Assembly: GCF_000949455.1 (NCBI RefSeq)
Contig: NZ_JXXK01000001.1
Coordinates: 342,628 to 406,627, forward strand
From: Ruthenibacterium lactatiformans
GTDB lineage: Bacteria > Bacillota > Clostridia > Oscillospirales > Ruminococcaceae
DNA: 64,000 bases
Direction of reading: 5' to 3'
A program made the position numbers and the translations under genes. The notes under the pieces were generated by a model, which made no database searches, was not told where the DNA came from, and saw only the letters and a list, made by a program, of their open reading frames with translations. Below, in pieces: positions 59,807-64,000 of this stretch. Position 1 is the first letter of the stretch. Each line of letters starts with the position of its first letter.

Positions 59807-61553
59807 CCTCTGTGCCTCCTTCCGTTCCCGTTTTTTGTTCTCTCTGTTTCGTGGGGCGCAGCAGTTGGGCACTGCCCGCACCGGACTTGCGCACCTGTTC
59901 AAGCGATATGCCTTTTTCCTCCGCGATGATGGCTGTCACCAGCGGGCCGCAGAAGCCGCCCTGGCAGCGCCCCATGCCGGGGCGCACACGCCGTTTGACA
60001 CCGTCCACCGTATCGCAGGGCACCGGCCTGCGCAGCGCGTCCAATATTTCTCCCCTGCTCACTTCCTCGCACCGGCAGACGATCTCGCCGTAATCCGGGT
60101 TTTGGCGGATGAGCGCGGCCCTCGCCTCGTCCGGCAGCCCCGCCACATGCGGTATGGGCCTGCGTGTCGGGTCGTAGGCGGCATTGCGCGCGGGCGGGGT
60201 TGTCGCGGAAAGCTGTCCATAGGCCAGCCGCGCCACCTCCTGCGCGATGGCGGGCGCGGCCGTCAGCCCCGGAGACTGGATGCCCGCCGCATGGATGATA
60301 TTTTCCGTGAACATTCCGGGCCGTATGATGAAATCCTCCTCATACGTCGCCGCTCGCACGCCTGTAAAATAGGTGATGATATCGCTTTCACGCAGCGCAG
60401 GTGCGGCATGGCGCTGCTTTTCAAACGTGGCGCGCACGCTTTGCACGCTGGTGGAAAAATCTTCTTTTTCCGGCGTTTCCACCGCGTCGGGCCCCACCAA
60501 CACGTTGCCGTCCACCGTAGAAACGATGCCTCCGCCCTTGGAATGGACCGTCTTGGTGGCGGTAGTTCCCATGCCGGAATAAATGGTGCGTACCATGCGC
60601 TTCGCCTTTTTGTCCAGGATGGCATTTGTTCCCTTGCGCGGATGGATGGAGAAAAAATGATCCTGCGCCATCTGCGCTATATCCTCACAAAACACACCCG
60701 CCGCATTGATGACGATGCGCGGGCGCACTGTACCCCGGTTTGTATGCACGGCAAGGATTCGTCCGTTCTCCACGTCCATACCCGTCACGCATGTATCCAG
60801 CGAAAGGTGCGCACCGTTCTGCACGGCATTCTCCGCCATGGCAATGGTCAGCCCGTAAGGACAGACAATGCCCGCCTGTGGAAAAAACAACCCGCAGTGC
60901 AGCGCCTCATCCACACCCGGCTCGGCTGCATGCAGCGCTTTGTCCCCCAGCACGCGCACACCAGAGAGGCCCAGCCATTTCCAATAAGGCAGCGTAAAGT
61001 ACAGAAGCGGGCGCATTGCTCTGCCCTTGAAGCACAGGTACTGTCCCGTGCGCCGGAAAGGCACGCCCAACGCGGCACACACGCCGCCATACATCCGGTT
61101 GCCCAAACGATTGTAATGATATTTGGCCGTACCTTTATGCAGATCTACACCCGGATGCACCATGCCGTCATTGCGGCTTGATGCATGCAGCGCCACATCG
61201 TGCTCTTTTTCCACCCAGAGCAGGTCGACATTCCACCGCATCAGCTCCCGCGCGATGGCGGCGCCTGTAACGCCCGCGCCGATGAGCAGCACGTCCGGCG
61301 CGCGTCCGGCCAGGCTTTCATCCGTCTGCGGCACAGGCTTTGGCTGTCTTTGCGCCGCACCCGGCCATGTTACCTCGTTCACCGTATACCAGCGGCTTTT
61401 GGGGCTGGCTGCAAGACGTCCCGCCGCAACCACGCCGTCCCAATCCTCCGCACTGCCGCGCAGCACCAGCACGCCGCGCTCCACCACAGCCTGCACCCGC
61501 CCGCCGAACCGCTTTTTCAGCGCACGGTTTATTTTTTTGAGCGGTATCCGCAT
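59793..61553 (-). CDS. glpA: GlpA-like FAD-dependent glycerol-3-phosphate dehydrogenase with BFD-type Fe-S domain
   Basis: 586 aa. An extra N-terminal domain (residues about 1-65) resembles a BON fold (VERGVLVLRGSAED, YTVNEV). Then a DAO-type FAD domain (LLIGAGVTGAAIARELM), and a C-terminal BFD [2Fe-2S] motif (CRCEEVSRGEI ... GMGRCQGGFCG). It would oxidise glycerol-3-phosphate to DHAP. AAGGGGAG lies 4 bases before the ATG. First gene of the operon controlled from 61554-61742. The BON-like N-terminus is unusual. Confidence 0.9.
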   Translation of the reverse strand: MRIPLKKINRALKKRFGGRVQAVVERGVLVLRGSAEDWDGVVAAGRLAASPKSRWYTVNEVTWPGAAQRQPKPVPQTDESLAGRAPDVLLIGAGVTGAAIARELMRWNVDLLWVEKEHDVALHASSRNDGMVHPGVDLHKGTAKYHYNRLGNRMYGGVCAALGVPFRRTGQYLCFKGRAMRPLLYFTLPYWKWLGLSGVRVLGDKALHAAEPGVDEALHCGLFFPQAGIVCPYGLTIAMAENAVQNGAHLSLDTCVTGMDVENGRILAVHTNRGTVRPRIVINAAGVFCEDIAQMAQDHFFSIHPRKGTNAILDKKAKRMVRTIYSGMGTTATKTVHSKGGGIVSTVDGNVLVGPDAVETPEKEDFSTSVQSVRATFEKQRHAAPALRESDIITYFTGVRAATYEEDFIIRPGMFTENIIHAAGIQSPGLTAAPAIAQEVARLAYGQLSATTPPARNAAYDPTRRPIPHVAGLPDEARAALIRQNPDYGEIVCRCEEVSRGEILDALRRPVPCDTVDGVKRRVRPGMGRCQGGFCGPLVTAIIAEEKGISLEQVRKSGAGSAQLLRPTKQREQKTGTEGGTEDGAL

Positions 61554-61586
61554 TCGTCTCCCCTTCGCTTTCCTGCCGATTTTATC

Positions 61587-61606
61587 AGTCGGTCAACCGA
61601 CCGACT
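61587..61606. promoter_or_regulatory. TetR-type operator candidate
   Basis: AGTCGGT-N6-ACCGACT, a perfect 7-base dyad (20 bases overall) in the gap between the glpA-like gene and tetR. A minus-strand TAAAAT (about 61578-61583) beside it may be the operon's -10. Typical size and position for a TetR operator. Confidence 0.7.
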
Positions 61607-61679
61607 TCTTCCGTTTTCAGGATAGCACCCGCCGCAGGGAATGTCAATGTACGGTTTGTACGGGAAATGTAAACTTTCT

Positions 61680-61708
61680 TTGACATTGTGCCCAGCATCT
61701 TTTATACT
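61680..61708 (+). promoter_or_regulatory. Promoter of the TetR-family gene
   Basis: Plus strand: -35 TTGACA, 17-base spacer, -10 TATACT. The start codon lies about 34 bases downstream. The operator is 74 bases upstream of the -35, so autoregulation through it would be indirect. Confidence 0.8.
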
Positions 61709-61742
61709 ATTGTATTAGACGAAAAAGATGGGGGCGATCGCC

Positions 61743-62306
61743 ATGGCTGCACCGCTTGGCACACAAATACGGGAACGCATTCTGGAAAGCGCGGCCGCGT
61801 TGATGGAGGAACGCTCGTTCTTCGACATCTCACTGGCAGACATCGCCCGGGCCGCGCGCATCAGCAAGGGAACGTTGTACTATTACTACAACAGCCGGGA
61901 CGCTATTTTGTTCGATTTGACAGACCGGTATCTGCAAAAGCTCTCGGACGACCTTCTTGCCTGGGTAGACAATGAAGAAAAGGATACCTCCCTGCCCCGC
62001 CTGCTGCGCTATACATTTTCCCGCGGAGTATACGACAAAAGCGGCAGCATGCGTCTTTTTCTGATTGCGGAGGCGGTTTCGGGCAAAGGCGATGTGCGGG
62101 ACAAGCTGCTGGAAAAGTATGCTCACTTTAAGAACGTACTGGCGCAGAAGATCGCGGCGCGTAAACCCGGTGCGGACGGTGAATACCTGGCCTGGCTGAC
62201 GCTGACTGTGATGGACGGCATGCTGGTGCAAAGCCAACTGAAAAACCCGGCGCTGGACACAGACGCTTTTATCGAAGCCACCGCGCGCCTGATCACCGAA
62301 TGCTGA
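61743..62306 (+). CDS. TetR/AcrR family transcriptional regulator
   Basis: About 187 aa. HTH region AAALMEERSFFDISLADIARAARISKGTLYYYYNSRDAILFD (split over residues about 15-55) is a standard TetR DNA-binding domain; the C-terminal helices form an unknown ligand pocket. The ATG at 61743 has GGGGG 8 bases before it; the ATG at 61728 has no SD. It is divergent from the glpA-like operon and is the likely repressor of it; the ligand is not known. Confidence 0.92.
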   Translation: MAAPLGTQIRERILESAAALMEERSFFDISLADIARAARISKGTLYYYYNSRDAILFDLTDRYLQKLSDDLLAWVDNEEKDTSLPRLLRYTFSRGVYDKSGSMRLFLIAEAVSGKGDVRDKLLEKYAHFKNVLAQKIAARKPGADGEYLAWLTLTVMDGMLVQSQLKNPALDTDAFIEATARLITEC

Positions 62307-62316
62307 CGGCAGGGCA

Positions 62317-62346
62317 TTGACAAACGCCCCGCCGGATTGGTAAAAT
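62317..62346 (+). promoter_or_regulatory. Promoter of the tRNA-Leu gene
   Basis: TTGACA, 18-base spacer, extended -10 TGGTAAAAT. It ends 11 bases before the tRNA. Confidence 0.72.
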
Positions 62347-62357
62347 AAATACATTGC

Positions 62358-62441
62358 GCGGGTATGGCGGAATTGGCAGACGCGCCAGACTTAGGATCTG
62401 GTGTCTACGACGTGCAGGTTCGACCCCTGTTACCCGCACCA
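62358..62441 (+). tRNA. tRNA-Leu (anticodon UAG)
   Basis: Acceptor GCGGGTA pairs with TACCCGC. The CCAGA/TCTGG stem encloses the loop CTTAGGA, giving anticodon TAG. A class II variable arm is present, and CCA is encoded. Reads CUN leucine codons. Confidence 0.96.
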
Positions 62442-62481
62442 AAAAGACGCAGCTTCCATCAAGAGAAAGCTGCGTCTTTTT
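62441..62481 (+). terminator. Intrinsic terminator after tRNA-Leu
   Basis: 15-bp stem AAAAAGACGCAGCTT/AAGCTGCGTCTTTTT, 11-base loop, T5 in the arm. Directly after the CCA. Confidence 0.88.
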
Positions 62482-62787
62482 CCATGCTTAAAACGTGATA
62501 TGATTTTGATGTGAATTATTTATATTGAGCACGGGGAACTGCCGCGAAAAGAAAATGCACACAAGCAAAAGTCCGGCAACAAATGTCCGGAAGAATATAT
62601 TTGTTTAGCAATGATTTAAATGCTTTTGTGCGAAGAAAAGGCATTTCCTCATGGACGCTGGAATTTAGGTAATGCATGGAGCCGGTTCATACTATATAAC
62701 GGCTAATTGCTATTATGGCTATCATATAGTTCTTGTTATGGATATAATTTTACCCAACGCAAAATATTTTCCGCTGTTATCGCATAT

Positions 62788-62838
62788 AAAAACAAGGCTG
62801 AAAGCAATGCTGCGTGCATTGCTTTCAGCCTTGTTTTT
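62788..62838. terminator. Intrinsic terminator after the lactonase gene
   Basis: 22-bp perfect stem (62788-62809 with 62817-62838) with a 7-base loop; T-rich on the minus side (TTTTTATATG) and on the plus side. 23 bases from the lactonase stop. Confidence 0.87.
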
Positions 62839-62860
62839 GCTGTATAGAGAACGTCCCGGC

Positions 62861-63955
62861 CTATGCCCGGAACAAAAGGGAGACAGGCGTCGGCGCAAAA
62901 GCTTTGTTTTCCAGCGCCAGCCTTCCGCTTTGGACGTCCCGTTTGAACACGGCAATGCTGTCGCTGTCCTGGTTTCCCACAAGCACCCACCCTCCTGTGG
63001 GGTCCAGTGCAAAATTCCGCGGCGTCCTGCCGCCGCAACCCACGGCCTGCACCAATTGCAGTGTCCCGTCTGCCTGTACCGAAAAGACGGTAATGCTGTC
63101 CTGTCCGCGATTGGACACATACAAGAAGCGGCCGTCCGGCGCCAGATGAAGGTCAGCTCCGCTGTTGGGCACGCCGCCGGGCTCTGCCACGGAAGGAACG
63201 GCTTGTAAAAATTCCAGTCTTCCGTCCATGTAAGAAAAGGTCATAACTGCAGAGGATATCTCACAGAGCACATAGCACCGTTCGCCCCTTTGGTCGAACA
63301 CACAGGCACGCGGACCCATCCTGCTGCCCACAAAAAAGCTATGAACCGCATCCGCACAAAGGACGCGGTTTTCCCGGTCCACCCGATAAACCGCCAGATC
63401 GTCCGTCCCAAGGTCTGCTACAATAACATATTTTCCATCCGGAGCCCAAACCGCCGCATGAGGGTGCGGGGCGCTTTGCCTCACAGGGTCTGCTCCATGC
63501 CCGTAATGCCGGATAATCACGCCCTTTTTTCCCAGTGAGCCATCCGCACACAGAGGGTAGCTGCATACGCTTCCTCCCGTAAAATTGGCTACTGTAAGAC
63601 AACGCCTTTCCCTGTCAAGCCCAACATAACATGGGTCGGCACCACCGGTGGGCCTCTGGTTCAGAAAACGCAATCCACCGTCCGACTCTATCCGATAAGC
63701 GCTCACGGCCCCGCCCGCTTTACTTTTGTATTCTTTCAATTCATTTACTGCATACAAATACTGTTTGTCAAAAGATAACGCCAGATAAGACGGGTTTTCG
63801 GCCGGCGCCGGAGCGGTACTTTCATACAACGTGCCCGTTTTGGCATCAAAGGTATACCTATGAATTCCTTTTCCCCTGCCCTCTAGGATTTCCCCTGTAC
63901 CAAACCGGATCGGCCTGCTGTATGTTCCTACAAATAACTGATATGTCTCTTTCAT
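62861..63955 (-). CDS. Lactonase, 7-bladed beta-propeller (6-phosphogluconolactonase-like)
   Basis: 364 aa with repeated blades. Blade-like motifs recur: PHPHAAVWAPDGKYVIVADLGTD, GADLHLAPDGRFLYVSNRGQDSI and RNFALDPTGGWVLVGNQDSDSIAVF, plus the N-terminal LFVGTYS. This is the Pgl/YkgB-type fold (PF10282); the reaction is likely lactone hydrolysis in sugar-acid metabolism, though substrates are untested. The ATG at 63955 has only a weak SD. Its promoter lies outside the window. Confidence 0.9.
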   Translation of the reverse strand: MKETYQLFVGTYSRPIRFGTGEILEGRGKGIHRYTFDAKTGTLYESTAPAPAENPSYLALSFDKQYLYAVNELKEYKSKAGGAVSAYRIESDGGLRFLNQRPTGGADPCYVGLDRERRCLTVANFTGGSVCSYPLCADGSLGKKGVIIRHYGHGADPVRQSAPHPHAAVWAPDGKYVIVADLGTDDLAVYRVDRENRVLCADAVHSFFVGSRMGPRACVFDQRGERCYVLCEISSAVMTFSYMDGRLEFLQAVPSVAEPGGVPNSGADLHLAPDGRFLYVSNRGQDSITVFSVQADGTLQLVQAVGCGGRTPRNFALDPTGGWVLVGNQDSDSIAVFKRDVQSGRLALENKAFAPTPVSLLFRA

Positions 63956-64000
63956 CCATTATCACAGCTTTCTCTTTCCCTCATACGAAACGGAGAGGTA

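Larger units (their letters stand above)
62307..62860. other. Intergenic with tRNA-Leu and an AT-rich stretch
   Basis: Holds the tRNA-Leu gene and its terminator. From about 62482 to 62787 the sequence is clearly AT-rich compared with its neighbours, with no convincing ORF, promoter or repeat found by eye. A hairpin terminator at 62788-62838 closes it. Confidence 0.7.

Noticed and set aside
1..64000. CRISPR arrays, prophage or insertion sequences
   Set aside because: No spaced direct repeats, cas genes, transposases, integrases or phage structural genes were seen. The only repeats are the two-module elements.

Overview
The window looks like the chromosome of a GC-rich, low-gap member of the Bacillota, class Clostridia, probably a gut Oscillospirales/Eubacteriales type. 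The basis is Gram-positive-style gene order (sepF-ylmH-divIVA-lspA-rluD; miaB-ymcA-mutS-mutL-miaA; rplI-dnaB), RNase J, GdpP, RbgA, a SpoIVFA/SpoIVFB-like pair, canonical extended -10 promoters, and frequent TTG/GTG starts after good Shine-Dalgarno (SD) sequences. I cannot name a genus. Almost everything is housekeeping; there is no prophage, transposase or CRISPR array.

Layout. 1-3.7 kb (minus): rplS, then lepB-rbgA-rnhB-yraN-M19 dipeptidase (cut by the window edge). 3.7-8.2 kb (minus): SpoIVFA-like M23 protein, SpoIVFB-like site-2 protease, and a B12-binding-type radical SAM protein with its partner. 8.3-10.9 kb: comEA-like gene and ppk1. 11.4-17.1 kb: a cell division, envelope and RNA-modification block (HlyD-like protein, sepF, ylmH, divIVA, lspA, rluD, HAD phosphatase). 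17.1-24.7 kb: miaB-ymcA-mutS-mutL-miaA. 24.9-28.7 kb: a BlaI/M56 pair whose M56 protein carries two tandem M23 domains, with two unknown genes diverging from it. 28.8-33.6 kb: uvrB-uvrA. 33.9-36.8 kb: feoA-feoB and a divergent DtxR/MntR-type repressor. 36.9-38.7 kb: radC and an RluA-type synthase. 38.8-47 kb: gdpP, rplI, dnaB, tilS, hpt, ftsH. 47-52.8 kb: RNase J, RNase HI, and iscS-iscU-mnmA. 52.9-56.1 kb: a small ORF and a large GGDEF-EAL-PAS-GGDEF protein. 56.3-62.3 kb: a TetR-linked operon of a GlpA-like dehydrogenase, an FAD/NAD oxidoreductase, a DUF1667 protein and an alkyl-DHAP-synthase-like flavoprotein. 62.3-64 kb: tRNA-Leu(UAG), a short AT-rich stretch and a lactonase.

Most notable: (1) a two-module interspersed repeat (three copies of module 2, two of module 1) near 6.3-6.5 and 11.0-11.4 kb, with a compensated base-pair change in its hairpin and extended -10 sequences at its module boundaries; (2) the M56 + M23 + M23 protein paired with a BlaI-type repressor; (3) the TetR-controlled glp-like operon that includes an alkyl-DHAP synthase relative; (4) two genes (uvrA and the HlyD-like gene) broken by single-base indels in A-runs, which are either sequence errors or real mutations; (5) a small ORF whose SD lies inside the terminator hairpin of mnmA.

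Many genes overlap by ATGA or a few bases, so translational coupling is common. Starts were chosen by SD spacing and differ from the longest possible frame in many genes.
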